A stretch of DNA of 64,000 nucleotides from Phoronis australis (taxonomy: Eukaryota; Phoronida; Phoronidae), in NCBI GenBank assembly GCA_002633005.1, contig NMRA01000022.1, positions 1-64,000 on the forward strand, in the 5' to 3' direction. The notes under the pieces are model-generated. The model did no database searches. It was not told the DNA's origin and worked only from the letters and a program-made list of their open reading frames with translations. Position 1 is the stretch's first letter, and each line of letters opens with the position of its first letter. The position numbers and the translations under genes were made by a program. This document shows, in pieces, positions 1-12,376 of this stretch.

Positions 1-83
1 ATAGCAAGCATGAGCCCGTGAAACATCTCCGTGTCTTTGGCCTGCAGACGTTGACAGTGCCTCAATCACGAATGGCGGCTTAC

Positions 84-173
84 CAAATAACTCCATACGT
101 TCCGTTGTCTGAGCTTGTTCACGGCGCCTCTCAGGTATTTTTTCATCACTGTATTCCTGTTCGAATTAATAGC
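84..173 (-). CDS. Candidate internal exon, unknown gene
   Basis: A 90-bp open stretch on the minus strand is bounded by a good acceptor (TTTTACAG at its high end) and a good donor (TTG followed by GTAAGC at its low end). It is phase 0 at both ends and would encode 30 residues, basic and helix-like, including KKYLRGAVNKLRQRNVW. No stop occurs in this frame. The family is not recognised. It could be an exon of a gene running off the left edge, or a chance open frame between chance splice sites. It does not match the five exon types of the large minus-strand gene, although the NVW near the donor recalls the end of the alpha-prime exons. Confidence 0.3.
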
Positions 174-535
174 CTGTAAAACGTAACGATCCACCTGCGA
201 AGTCGGGACTGATGAGCTCTAGCTCGTCCTATGTCGGGATTGCGAGTTGCCAGGTTGGCGTTTATTACTGAGCGTTCTATTTCAAAATGAATTATTCTCA
301 CCCTAACCAATACTCATATAAAACTGAAAACAAAGTCTGTCTCATTAGATGCAATGTGTAATGCCTTTGGAGTGTTCGTGAGTGCAAATGATTTGAGAAG
401 GCAGCAATGAATAAATCACTGCGTTACCGGCTTTAGGTGCAATAAAACCGAGGCCGTGTGAGCTCATGCTAATTTAGTGCCTTGTTTGCTGGCAGAAACT
501 GTTGTGAAACAACTCAATTTCCATCCCACGGCCAG
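174..535. other. No recognisable feature
   Basis: I see no supported gene, RNA or repeat boundary in this stretch. Confidence 0.5.
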
Positions 536-1233
536 GTGTTAGGGGAATCTTTATTTGCATTTACGTTACTCAAATAATGATTGTCAATGCACAACTTCTG
601 CCCTGACGGTGCTGTGGCCAAAGCGGAACTTGAATTCGTGGCCCCCGATGAGCAAGTAGATTTGCAGTTCCGTGGTTAATTCACCAACATAATCTCGTGC
701 ACATTACTTTGGCTCGGCACTATAGTATAGTATTTTCTTGACTGGAAGTTTAGTTTCCACTGAACTTTGGCTGGTTTATGTTCGTGATGTCTGATCAGTT
801 TCCGAGCTACTTGTCTGGATAGCGAGTCAATCCGGCCGGCTGCGACGCCGGGGCCTGATCGGGCTCCCGGAGCCACTGGCCAGNGTGTTAGGGGAATCTT
901 TATTTGCATTTACGTTACTCAAATAATGATTGTCAATGCACAACTTCTGCCCTGACGGTGCTGTGGCCAAAGCGGAACTTGAATTCGTGGCCCCCGATGA
1001 GCAAGTAGATTTGCAGTTCCGTGGTTAATTCACCAACATAATCTCGTGCACATTACTTTGGCTCGGCACTATAGTATAGTATTTTCTTGACTGGAAGTTT
1101 AGTTTCCACTGAACTTTGGCTGGTTTATGTTCGTGATGTCTGATCAGTTTCCGAGCTACTTGTCTGGATAGCGAGTCAATCCGGCCGGCTGCGACGCCGG
1201 GGCCTGATCGGGCTCCCGGAGCCACTGGCCAGT
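536..1233. repeat. 349-bp direct duplication around an N
   Basis: Two copies of a roughly 349-bp segment (to 883 and from 885) lie head to tail, separated only by the single N at 884. Reading them side by side I found no difference. Each copy carries the same minus-strand open frame ending in a stop (about 70 residues, including KLIRHHEHKPAKVQWKLNF). This could be a terminal exon, but I do not recognise it and its acceptor is weak. Perfect identity meeting exactly at an N suggests that overlapping contig ends were not merged, rather than a biological duplication. Confidence 0.85.
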
Positions 1234-4200
1234 ATAACAAGCGTTTTGTGTTTAGAAATCAAAAAATCTAAACAACACAAATCTAGGTTCTCCTGTCCGT
1301 ATCTCACGGAAAATACTTCGAAATTATGTCCGAACACACCCGCCCCAAACTCCTGCTACGGATCTTATTGGCCTGCCAAACCTTGTAGGCTACGGTGTGT
1401 CCAAATACCAGTAAATCCGTAACAGCGAAATAAAACAAAAACACGTTTTAATAAGAAATCGGTGTATTTTTAAGGGTTTTACATCGAAGTTTGATGATTT
1501 ATTGGTGTTAAACGATGACTTCAAGCGATAAGCTGACACTAGTTGTTGTGAACTGCTGAACAGACTGCATGGGAAACCGATGACGTAATTGGATAATTTC
1601 AACACCTCCGTCTGCCGTCAGGTGTCAGGTAACGCTACCGTACGTGTCGTTATGGAGGAGAACTACTCGATCTAAATTGATACAAATTGGGCTGTTTTTG
1701 GGTGGCATGCTCCTTTAAGACGTTTGAAATCGATTTTGTATCGATTTTCGTCGTTTGAACGCCATCACCAAATTTGTCTCGGAACCGATAGCCATGGCTA
1801 AGATTGGTAAGAATCAGTAATTTACCAAGAATAGTAAAGGAAAGTGGCAAGTCGATGTCATCTAGAATCACGGCCTAAGACCTCGTTTGTAGTACCACCT
1901 GGTTGCTACAAGTTCGTAAAGATACCATTTGGTCTGGTACTTCCGAGAGTAACCTTCAACTGTGCGATGAAGAAGATGTTGGCAGGGGCCACATAATACA
2001 GAACATAACGTGGATGACATTAGGATTTCCTGTATCTCTGGAGTAGCAGTGTACGATTACTTGCTAAGTAAATCTAGCGCACATTAATGCAAAAATCACC
2101 ATGGTTGTTAAAAACTGCCATGTACAAAAATGAAGTGTTTTTAAACAAATACCGGAACACCAATGAAATTTTATTTCTGACTTGGTTTTCAATTTCAAAT
2201 TGGTTGGTTGGCAAATTCAGATTAATCACAATTCACCTAAATGACCACAATGGACGCGGTGAGACCGACAATCAACATTAATTTCCGTTGTCAACGCACA
2301 ATTGTATTCGTATATTTCACGTTGTTTCACAGTATTGTTTTTAAAACACGGTTCCTCCAGCGGCGTACGGTGAGTATAGATGTACGCTTGGACCGACGCA
2401 TGTTGACTTCAGTGGCGCTGTATACATCTATATACCGTAGCCTACTCACGCACCCCTACTCTATGTACCATTAGTGCGGATGAACTGTAAATGGCGATTT
2501 CGGTGCGGGAACAGAAATCTCATACTTGTACGTGTACATGTATTAACGCCACCTGAATTAGCTGCAGGCGATGCATCAAGCTGTGTTTTGCCACAACCAT
2601 TCATATAACTCAAGCCAAGCTTGAAATAAAAACATACTTCATTGGGTTTCCATAAGACTAAGAAATGTCATTATTACAATGCAGTTCTTCCTGTAACAGT
2701 GACGAGCACGTCATCTAACACGAGAACTGTTGTCGCTAAAACACCAACAACACAATAATATCATCAATTTATAACCCGCGTGAGTACTACATGTACCACA
2801 TGACCAAGGAAATTTCTCCAATGCCACCGAAGAATGAGATCAAATTTTCATTGTCTGTAGCAATCCTCGTGGAGATTTATCTTGGACATGCTTTTGTGTT
2901 TCTTAAGAGCACCCAAATCATTTTCAGACACGAGGCATCTTTATTCATTGCTCAAGCAAAACTGCCAATTTTCACGTACTTACAAATAACTTTCGACAAA
3001 AGCCGAACTCATTCACGTGCCTTACATGCATGTTGCACCGTGACTAGTTCTGGTCAATGCTGTACGATAATAGATGCCGTATTTTTTCAGTTGCACATCG
3101 TTTTCCAAAAATAAATCATAAGTTATGAAGTGAAGTGGTGCTGGATTTTTGTTCCCTGGCCCTCAACGGTCGCGGCTGGCTTTAGCGAACGAGGTATGGT
3201 ACAAAGGCCACGACTCAAAACTGCACCGCTCACCTTTCAAAACCCATTCTTACTGAATTATGTCACGAAAGAGCTTATTGACGCCAAACATGCCGAGCCG
3301 CTTTGTTAAAAAAACGCCTTAAGTCTATGAGCTTTTGAAAAATCCAGAAATGTGGCTAATATCGACGAGGGAATGTAAATTTCTTTAGATTAAGTGAGAC
3401 GCTGACTAACATAGTAAGTTGTCGGATTCATGTGAAGCTTTTAGATACCTTTACTTTGTAAACTGATGTCTAACATGCTGATAGGACTTGTTTTTAGAGT
3501 GTTCCACTTTTACATGAACAATGTCAGAAATAGGATTTACATGTACATAGTTTCCATGAACAAATGAAAAGTTGCATAAAACGAAAACAAAACGATAAGT
3601 TAGAAAACTGTATCAATGATTTTGGGATTTTGTTTTGAATATTTATATCAAACGAAAAATGGCCTCTTGATTGATACCGTTGTTTTGCTACCATTCTAGC
3701 TTACTTGTGCAATAAATTTCTATAAAACAGTGACCATATAAATGGCAGATGGGAAAAAAGGCAAGAAACACATTTTACAAAACATTCTTTTGGTGCTATA
3801 GTTGGTTTGCTGTCGGTAGTGTCCCACGTGACCTCAAACATGACGTGAGACCTTTGGTTTCAGAATAAGTAGGCCCCATACCGGAACCGCTTATGCTCCT
3901 TTTTAGGTCTATCAGTCTTTCAAAACTATACGAACTTATAATTATAGCCAGTAGGCCTACGTTGTACTTGGACACGCTAACGTCGGGTGTTAATTTGTCA
4001 TTCAGCTCAGCACTATCTATTATTCACCTTTATTGCATACTACATGTATGATCTATTTCTACTGTCCATTTTGTGCTGCTCAAAACAATTAACAGGTAGT
4101 TAGTCTACCCACATTTATATCCTGTTCGTGACGTTGTTGACAAGGTAACGGAGTAGATTATTACGTAACAGTATTGCTGCTGGTCGTTCGACAAGAGATT

Positions 4201-5416
4201 TGTCGCTCATTAAAATTTATAATTGGATACATCATGAACGAGTCCTAGAATGAACGAGTTTCCAAGCTTCATTGAAATTAACCAGTGTGCTGGAAGTGCG
4301 TTTTTACAGGAGGTTCCCATTTACGCGTGACATGACTTACTGTATGTAATTTTGGTCTGAACTTTGTTCTCAATTTTGAATTCATTGCTATTATTTTGAG
4401 GCCATAAACGCTTGACACATGGAATGCCCTGGCTCGTTATTTTTGTATTCCTGTGCTCGAAATGCAGGAATCGGGCACTTGTACATGCGTTTTGTGTAAT
4501 TTTCTAATTACACGTAAGCCGTGAAACTATCAACTTTCCAATTAATTGCTTTTATAATTGCGAAATAACACCAGCTCGCGTTGGGCAACTACATTGATAA
4601 CTTCAGAACTTGACCATCAAGCCTGCATATTTCAGAGAGATTTGATTGAAAAAGTAAAAAAGTTTTGCTATTAAATTAATGCGCAACGCTTGCTATATTT
4701 GTTCATGAATTAACAGTACTCCTGTAATTGACCTATCGCAAGCTCCGCCCCTATGCGAAAAGTCACGTGATACATGACATTCGAACGAGATGTCAGAGGC
4801 AAATACACTGTCGCTAAACGACGTTCCTGGTGGAATCGGTGAGTGTTTTTGCACTATTTGAAAACGCGTCGATAGAGACAAGAGGCGATGCGTTTCAACA
4901 GTGAATCGTACGTTCATGATATGGGAATTTGTAAAGGTGACGATGAAAAAATAAGTGCTCGACGAGCCAGAGAAAATCCGAAGAACCCCTCGGCCTCGGG
5001 GCTACCTTCACCTGACAAATGACAAGGCCACTGATACGATATGTTCATGTAAAGCTGGGTATGTACCTTAAAGTCCAATTATCTGTACGATTTTATAGAT
5101 TTCATGATCTTTCGAATAAAATCAGTGAAGATTCACCGATATTTTTATTCTGTCGTCTGCTAAATTTCGCCAAATGAAAAATAGGTCACAACTGGTGGGA
5201 CTCCTGGAATAAAGTAGGTCATAGATTACAGACAACACATGCACTATAGTCTCTGACTAGGTCGACTCGTTAGCTTTTCTAATTTTGTCACGAAATATTT
5301 TGATAAAAAAATTCAGGTTCATAGCTCAGGTACACACTCATCTCGTCCAGGGCAAACAGTTAGCTCCTGAGGCCTAGGTCTAGGGCTGTGTCTAAGTAAA
5401 ATTAATGTCTGGAATT
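1234..5416. other. Non-coding, no recognisable feature
   Basis: A 4.2-kb AT-rich stretch. The open frames are short, lack good splice context and resemble no family I know. A more GC-balanced patch near 4.69-4.92 kb is open on the minus strand but has no other support. Confidence 0.5.
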
Positions 5417-5746
5417 CAGTGGCGGATCTAGGATACCACAGGGGGCCCAACATATGTTGCCTCGTGGAATTGGGCAAAGTGCGATTGTATGTGCACAGCA
5501 GCCCAAAAGTTGCAGGGGCCAGGGATGTAGACCGTTGGACCTTCTGTTCAGAAAATCTATCGGTGGACTAAAAAAACAGGAACTCGATTCCGCCGCGATC
5601 TGGGGTCTGAGCCCTCCCCCCTCTTCCGCTACAGGTCCTAGTTATTGAAATCAATATTTCCTCACGCTCTTGCTGTTTCATTTTGCTTGCGGCAGCCAAG
5701 GGGCGGGGCGGGGGCTGGGGCCTCTTCCCCCCCAAATCCGCCTATG
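5417..5746 (+). mobile_element. hAT-like MITE
   Basis: The left end reads CAGTGGCGGATCTAGGA and the right end, reverse complemented, reads CATAGGCGGATTTGGGG. These are imperfect terminal inverted repeats of the CAGTGGCGGATC type typical of hAT elements. The flanks TGGAATTC (5410-5417) and TGGAATTT (5745-5752) match at 7 of 8 positions, consistent with a degraded 8-bp target duplication if the boundary shifts by one base. There is no transposase frame, so it is non-autonomous. The first 35 bases match the end of the element at 8894-9757. Confidence 0.7.
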
Positions 5747-7340
5747 GAATTTGCACCATTAAGACACTTAAATTAGGCCTACCTTCTTATGAACTTGGCA
5801 TTTGAATGTAGTTTCATTCCATAAAGGTAGCTTTCATTTAATTTTGAAGGTACCATGATCACTAAGTCGTGGTATGGTTACAAAAGATTACAAGTCTGCT
5901 TTGTAGTCGCAAAAATAGAGTATTTACAAAAATAACTCAAATTCTTTTTTAAAGCTTCATAAATCTAAATATCATGTTTGAACCACACCAAAATGGGCTC
6001 TCTTTAACTCTACAGCCACAGTGTATGCTAAAGGTACACCTCAAAAAGTAATTCAACAGTTTATTTTTAGTGACTACAGCTCGACCAAGGCTTTGAGTTC
6101 TGGCTGTAATCTAGTGCCCTTCCCTGTGCCGATCGAATCTCTGAATTTTGACCGGGAGAGAAGTTCAGTTGAACGCCAGCTTACGGTTTATGAATAACAA
6201 AAATGTACCTCTGATACGAAGCAAAATAATGTCCATTAGGTTGAAATAAATAAAAAAACATAAAATAAAAATGTCCTTAAAAACAACAATTTCCGGGGAC
6301 TACCGCTAGAGTGCCGAGATCCAGCAGGTGCCGAGACAAAGGCGGCCAGACGTAGCCAACTCGGGAGTCAAAATCTGAGATAGCCCTGCTCCATAGCCAC
6401 CAAGCTGAAAAGTGCGTATCTAGGAACTAATATATTTGTGTTTATTATAGCCTTCGAGTTATCAAGCAACATCGCCAAGTTCAGCTGCTCGTGTGGCCGT
6501 ACAGTTTGATCCATAGTTTACGCTTTTCAACATCATTTTTCGGCTTAGGACATGCCAAAAAATGACGGGATATTATTCTGGAGCAGCATAACAGCTGTCA
6601 GGGCTACACACGTCATATCAACACCGTTTCCCCATTCTTAGCGGACAAATTCTTGAGCTACTGACTGAAGTAAGTTTTACTCGACTGCGTGTGGTTTGTC
6701 GGGTAAAATGGCCGCTTGGAAACGCAGACGAAGGTGTGCCAAAAATGCTGCGTTCTGATTGGTCAATTAAGCCGTCCGTCATAATCCTGGCGATAGGTCA
6801 ATTCATCTACTACAGAGTTGTTGGGTCACCACTCTATATTTAGATATCTCTCAAATGTGCCCACTAAGAATGCCGTGAAGTGCTACACTACAGGCAGAGT
6901 GGACAAGAAATATGGTTGCTTTTTCTTCTACTCCGTTTTATTGTGTTGGTTTATACACGTTTCTATTTTATAATCGGATTTGAAGCTCATTTCACACCGA
7001 GCTTAACACCAAGATGAAAGGATAAAAATTAGTACACGGATTCGATAAATAACTTCTAACGACATTTATTTTACTAAAACGATTCCGAGAGACCTTTTAA
7101 TTTCATAGTCGTTCTTGTACATACACGAGCGCTACACCATACGCAATATGGGAGGCCCACGTATGGTGGTCACCTTACACCACCGGCTCTACAGACATAC
7201 TCACGAAAGTGGCATGCACATTAGCGAAACGTATGAAAACTTGCGTTCGTCAAACGCATGGGGTTGAACTATGCTTTAGAGCTAGGCCAATAATGGGCAT
7301 CTTCCGTGGCCGAAAAACATTAACCTTGCTCGTAATGCAT
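5747..7340. other. Non-coding, no recognisable feature
   Basis: No supported gene. A slightly GC-richer patch at about 6.3-6.85 kb contains a CCAAT-like GATTGGTCAATT and could be promoter-like, but no coding exon accompanies it. Confidence 0.4.
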
Positions 7341-7476
7341 CAGTGGCGCATTTAAGGGGATTGGGGAAGGGGGCCATGCGCCCTAAAATTCTCCCTGATT
7401 CCATGTGGCAGTTCGATGGTGCGAATGTCTGCCATTCCTCCCTCCCCCCTAACTCAAAATCCTGGATCAGCCGCTG
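7341..7476. mobile_element. Short hAT-like MITE
   Basis: A 136-bp segment starts CAGTGGCGCATTTAAGG and ends, reverse complemented, CAGCGGCTGATCCAGGA. It belongs to the same terminal-repeat type as the element at 5417-5746. TGCAT lies next to both ends, but a full 8-bp target duplication is not visible. The interior is rich in G and C runs and has no coding potential. Confidence 0.5.
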
Positions 7477-8340
7477 CATACAAAAGCGGAAGACTTAAAA
7501 AAACAATCCTTAACACTGTTTAATTTGTGTGCATCAACATTGTATTTGAAAGTTTCATATGAATCCGATGAGCTATTTCTGATTTTCCGAAGTTTGCCAA
7601 ATTTGGCCATTTTTTGGGGTCCTACAAAACCTTGAAGTTTGGAACCAACTAAATCCTCCTACTCATGCCACAGATTGAACATTATGGTACTTGTTCGGTT
7701 GTGGTCTTTCCCACATATGCCGTGTATTTGGTTAAAATCATAGGTCACGCTTGCCGTTTAGCAGGCTTCGGAAGGAGTCAAGTTTCAGATTTCCTTCCAA
7801 ACTTGAGATGGCCGTTGAGGGTTACAGAGTATTAAAATTATTGTTTTGCTTCAGTGAACTGAATTTGAAAGTCGTTTTAGTATTTGTTAATAGGCCAAAA
7901 CTGCGTTTGGTATCCTTTTATTTTAAACGCATCTCTGAAGTGGCACAATAGATACTTGTATAGTCTAGGAACCGTACATCTTGTCAGTAAGTGAGGGCAA
8001 TTTGCATTGGCTGGAAATAAAATATTTGGCTAGGAAAAGCCAAGTTTAGCGTAAGTTCTGAGGAGGCGTTAACGGAATGTTCAACGAATCTGGTTTGATT
8101 GTATTTTGAACAACGCAAATGATAAAAATCCACCAGTTCGGCTGCAGACCGACTTTTTCAAGATGGCGGCCCCTATATGTTGGCTTTTCTGCACATAGAC
8201 TGTGAAATTTACTGGGTTTCAGGTGGACCTCAAGCAAACCCATAATTGCAAAACAATCTACACGTAGTTCAATGACAGCACTTTTGAGCCTTATTAATGT
8301 GGAATATGTAGGGAATTGTTTAGAGTCTATATTGGCTTAT
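7477..8340. other. Non-coding, no recognisable feature
   Basis: No supported gene, RNA or repeat boundary seen. Confidence 0.4.
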
Positions 8341-8772
8341 GTCTAGCATTGTTCGATAATTGCTCAAATCTCCGATAAGATCGTATTTAGCCTGACTGGG
8401 CCGAGCCCGGACGGACGGACGGACGGACAGAGATGACGGCATAATGCGTCCACATATAAATATGTGGGCGCATAAAAATGAATTAATAGAATTTCTGAAT
8501 TCCTTGTCAAATACTGATCATGCTTAGTTTTTGAATCACCAAAATCGCCCGACTACAATCAAAGTTATGACAATCTATTTTTTTCGAACGTACCAATTCG
8601 CATTGGGTTTGTCAAGTGGTCGGTAATAAGTCTGGTAGATAATTGGCCTGCATGTTGTTGTGCCAGACAAAAGACTGTGCAGGGTAGTTAAGAAAGGAGC
8701 TAAACGTTATCGCACGCGCACAACCACTCCACGGCTGGTAAAGTCACTGAACTGGAGAACGCCTAATGACAA
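8341..8772. repeat. Deleted relative of the 12.4-13.2 kb element
   Basis: Two blocks, 8341-8399 and about 8577-8772, match 12377-12436 and about 13019-13226 in the same order and orientation. The coding middle of the 12-kb copy is absent here. It is replaced by a GGAC microsatellite (about 8407-8428), a hairpin (8444-8473) and AT-rich DNA. This looks like a non-autonomous derivative with preserved ends, although clear terminal inverted repeats were not found. Confidence 0.5.
8407..8473. repeat. GGAC microsatellite plus short hairpin
   Basis: Several GGAC units are followed by a hairpin. The 13-base arms are 8444-8456 and 8461-8473 (one T:G pair), with a 4-base loop TAAA. A related sequence follows a run of CAGA units at about 30.46 kb, so this is probably the end of a dispersed repeat family. 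Confidence 0.6.
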
Positions 8773-8893
8773 TAACATATAGCTAATTTGCAGTCTTAAG
8801 AAATCAATGTGAAACTGAACGAAGGTTAGAAAGACACAATGGCATGCATGCAATGCACAGATGATGTCATTAAAATCAAAAAGATCATAGCTG

Positions 8894-9757
8894 CATAGGC
8901 GGATTTAGGGGGGNTCAAATCCAATTTCAAGTGTCAAATTCGGAACACGGCGCATTCGTAACGGAACTATGGCTAAGTATAGGCTCTCCCGCGATATCCC
9001 AGGCGACCGGCAGTGGCGCTGCACACTACGACTCCGTTTCCGTCGTCTGCTCCACTGTGCAATGAAGAAAATTTACTTCATTTTTTAACGACAATGGAAC
9101 CTGAGTGACGATGAAAAAACAGAAGCTGCTGGTAAGATGTGAATTTTAATCGAAGCCTTAGTGATTGCTCAGAAACTCGCAATACTCTCTTTGTCAAACC
9201 TTATCTTAAGACGATTTCCAAAGCAATCCCGTCATTATTATTGCAAACATGAAAAACGGATTTGGTCTTTTGGGCATTTGAAGACTATTTTAAATACGAC
9301 AAATTTGTTAAGAATTGATGGCACAAAATGTAAAACAAGTAATAAGCATTACAAAAAGAAGTAGGTTTCACACGCAAACGTTGTGGACCATAAATAAGTA
9401 GGTCTCTTAGAGCAAAGTTATTAGTTAAGGCGTGGTGGTGTAGCGGAAACGAACGCGCGCTCTGTCCGCGAGATCTTGAGTTCGAGTCTTAGTACTTGCA
9501 ATTTTTTCTGTTCGATACGTTCTCCGTTTTTTTGTTTTTTTTTTTGTTTTTTTTGTCTTCAGGAATCAAGGAAAATGCTTGAATTTTAGAGGTAAAAACA
9601 GAAAATTTTCTTGGGCGGGAGGGGGGCAAACCCCCCTCCCGACCTCCCCCCACTTCGGTGCTATGCGCATCTACAATCGTGGTTCAGTTTGTGCAAATGC
9701 TTACAGCCTGACAAAAAGTTGGGCCCCCCCCCTTGTGATATCCTAGATCCGCCACTG
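8894..9757 (-). mobile_element. hAT-like element abutting exon beta-A
   Basis: The right end, reverse complemented, reads CAGTGGCGGATCTAGGATA and continues with near identity to the left end of the element at 5417. The left end reads CATAGGCGGATTTAGGGGG. Pairing these ends gives an 864-bp element. A target duplication is not clear, and an N lies at 8914. The interior holds a tRNA-like sequence and T-rich tracts but no transposase. The right end lies only 29 bp from the splice donor of the exon at 9787-9956. Confidence 0.5.
9429..9500 (+). tRNA. tRNA-like sequence, probably SINE head or pseudogene
   Basis: A Pol III A box (TGGTGTAGCGG, 9436-9446) and a B box (GAGTTCGAGTC, 9478-9488) are correctly spaced. 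An anticodon arm can be drawn with a 7-base loop and central CTG, which would read as glutamine. The acceptor stem ends do not pair and the T stem relies on wobble pairs, so a working tRNA is unlikely. T-rich DNA follows. It lies inside the hAT-like element. Confidence 0.45.
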
Positions 9758-9786
9758 CGCTGACAGAAGGACAGAACTGTACGTAC

Positions 9787-9956
9787 TCTGTGAAATCCAG
9801 TTTTTGCCTGCTTCTGTACTTGTCTGGGTAGGTCGCTGTGCCAACAGTGAAGACGTTATTCCAATCTAACATTGCAGCTAGTCTCGTTGACGACGCTGAT
9901 AAGGGCGGGTCTTTCATGGCTCCTTGCAGTGTGAATGACAACTGATTTTTGGTATC
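9787..9956 (-). CDS. Exon beta of repeat set A (large minus-strand gene)
   Basis: This 170-bp exon starts in phase 0 after an AAG acceptor and ends with two bases of a codon before GTACGT. It encodes about 56 residues including LSFTLQGAMKDPP and FTVGTATYPDKYR. It aligns with the beta exons at 31547-31737 (which has IQGTMMDPP and ATVGPN) and 63380-63540, with the same phases and the same donor position. It follows the alpha exon at 10575-10725 after a 618-bp intron. The alternating strand/helix look suggests half of a small alpha/beta extracellular domain, which is inference. No alpha-prime or beta-prime exon was found below it in this window. Confidence 0.8.
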
Positions 9957-10574
9957 CTTAAAAACGACAAAACATTTTAACAAAGACAATCTCACCACTG
10001 CTAAGCACGGCTCCCCATGAGAGCTCTAGGAATGTCCTCTTCCCTACATTTGGTTCTTGTCACACAATCAAGTTATGGCCGAGCACAGTGGAAACAAGAG
10101 ACGAAACGGAAATTTTAGTCAATAAGTTTCAAACGGGATTTCATCCAAGTTTCACTTAGGAAAAAAGCTGAAGATCTTGGCTGTGACCCCAAGTAGGAGT
10201 CCAGGATATTAACCAGTGGGCCGATAGTAGATTCAGGTATAATGTAATCAACAGGAGAGCCTCAGATCACTTACACAACAGTTGCTTAATATTTAAATCA
10301 AATGCTCGTAGCTTCCAGAAACCATACATCACTTACAAAACCATGTGCATGATATTCACACCAAATGCTTGATGCAAGTTCAACGCCGTTTAAAAATTGC
10401 AGCTTCCCAAATGCACGACCTATGGGCTAGATTGGACTGTTATAGCAATTGTTATGGGAAGTATTTTAACAAAACGAAATTCCCTGTTTTGCAATAATGT
10501 CCTAAGCTGAAAAAATCAGTAATCATATATTAAAGGAAATACATAATTTCAATTGATTATCACAAGACCCTTAC

Positions 10575-10725
10575 CTCAACAAATGACCATGAGTGAAGAG
10601 CCTTTCTGGAGATGTTTGGCAAGAGCGCGTGTATCTTTAAACTGAGAGACTGAAGAAGCTGGCTTCTCTGTTGGGGGTCCAACTCGGTGAAGTCAGCACA
10701 TGGGAAGAACACATTCACAGGAGTG
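10575..10725 (-). CDS. Exon alpha of repeat set A
   Basis: This 151-bp exon has acceptor TTTTCAG and donor GAG followed by GTAAGG. It takes one base to complete the incoming codon and leaves in phase 0. The roughly 50 residues include NVFFPCADFTELD, then an amphipathic helix (LLQSLSLKIHALLP). The exon at 63717-63867 has IFFPCADLSLL at the same place and the identical length of 151 bp. The exon at 32417-32570 has VFLPCVHALDDLD. The single conserved cysteine in the FxPC motif suggests a disulfide in a secreted domain. The family is not recognised. Confidence 0.85.
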
Positions 10726-10956
10726 CTGAAAATTTTAGCAAAAACGTGAGAAAATAGTGGCGAAGCCTGTTTTTTAATTCATAAAATCTCATCGCCTTGC
10801 TCTCACAGGTTGCACATTAGCAATATGGAACCAATTCTCTATGTACGTGTCAAACTATGCCAAAGTATCACTGAGATTATCACCACAATCATTATAGCAA
10901 AACAAAGTAAATACATAGAATTAAAATCATCAGAATACAAAATTTGTGCAACACAC

Positions 10957-11037
10957 GGAAAAAGATGAATGCCAGGGTCCGGATGCTGCAAGTCCAAAGC
11001 ATAAAAATAGCCAATGGTTTTACTTTGGCAACACAAC
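10957..11037 (-). CDS. Exon E0 of repeat set A (cysteine linker)
   Basis: An 81-bp exon with acceptor TTTCAG and predicted donor TCC followed by GTGTGT, entering and leaving in phase 2. It encodes LCCQSKTIG then ALDLQHPDPGIHLFP. It resembles the exon at 34005-34100 (FGNLD, two prolines, a glycine, then FLP), which has the same phases and also directly precedes an alpha exon. The donor is ordinary rather than strong, and a donor two bases further on would break the phase. The frame stays open past the donor into a hydrophobic stretch, so a terminal exon with a membrane anchor is an alternative. Confidence 0.55.
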
Positions 11038-12376
11038 CTGAAACAAAAATTTCACCGAAATCCTTGAGAAAATAAGTCATGAGTAATGGTCGTCAAGGAG
11101 TGCAGTTACCGGTCGCACTAAACCACTGCGCAGTCGGAAATCAAATATTTATTTGTGTCAAAGTCAACATAGTAGTTGACATCAATTGCCTAAAATAAGA
11201 AGTTGCTGGCAACTAAGATACAATTCTCAGTAGTTGGAATTACACTAAACCTTGTCAATGCCATCGATGTCACATCAGAGAAAAACTTCTGCAAACACGC
11301 ATTGAGCCTGGTAGTACTGAGGAACTATCTTATCACATGATCACCAAAAATGAAATTGCAACATTTTTATGTTAAAATCCTAATTAAAGATGCAAAAAAT
11401 CCTTAAAATTGGCATAACTTAGGTCAAGAACCGAAGGGGCATGACTGATGGGAAATTTTTTTTTAATCTGAGTCAGAAGCGACCTCAGGCGATCGGGCGT
11501 AGTTCTTCCAAGCAAAAATGGCCGCATTTCGAAAAAGCTCTTTCAAATTGGTAAACGATGGAAAAGTTATTGTTGGTAGGCATTCTATTCAAGCGTCACC
11601 CTACAAATGAATAGTGGGGTAACTAATGCCATTATTTATTAGGAAAAACTCTTGTTTATTTTGCCTCACTTCATATTGGCATGTTTACTTGCAAAGCATA
11701 AAGAATAACCTAACTACGTCATCATGCCATTACAATAGATGTAGAACGATAGACTGTGCCAGTACCTAAGCAAACATATCTTTTGAAAATTGTACATACT
11801 TGGACAGAATGCATAAACAGCAACCAGCAAGGTAAGGAAATTTTAAGCCATCAAATGTCCTAGATTTACATGTTAGAAGTTAAATCACGAAAATTTTGGA
11901 TGGTAGGACCTCAGTTTAATTATGTTTTTTAGTGGATAAGACCCCTCCCCTTTCTGTTTATATTATCTGAATGTCAAAAAACACAAAGGTGTTGATTTAC
12001 ACATCAACAAGCTGTGTTTGTTGAGGATTGAAACTGGAAGACCACAATTCAGGTTGCTTAGGCTCAAGGGTGTAGTGGTGGTTACAAAATATATTGCCTG
12101 AGAAAACTACCAACCAAAACACCAAGGGATCCAAACACAATTCACTTTGAAGTATTCAAGCAAATTCAATCAAAACTGATTTTGGTCATTTCACGAACGC
12201 TAATTTTTCACTGAGAATGTTAGATGGTTTAGATTTGGTTCTAAAATGACCTGACAAACAAAACCTCATTACAGAGTTCTTTTGTTGAGTCCAACTTGTT
12301 CAGTTCTATAGCACAACAACAAGTTGGGTGGATAACCTGTGACTGGAGCCAGTATTTTACACGACTTACGAGTCCA
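11038..12376. other. Part of the long B-A intron, no feature seen
   Basis: AT-rich DNA without supported exons. In the one-gene model it is the 3-prime part of an 18-kb intron spanning 11038-29153. Confidence 0.4.

Noticed and set aside
9201-9757. Extension of the minus-strand frame of beta-A into glycine- and proline-rich sequence
   Set aside because: The extension crosses a good donor and enters the hAT-like element, so it is not coding.
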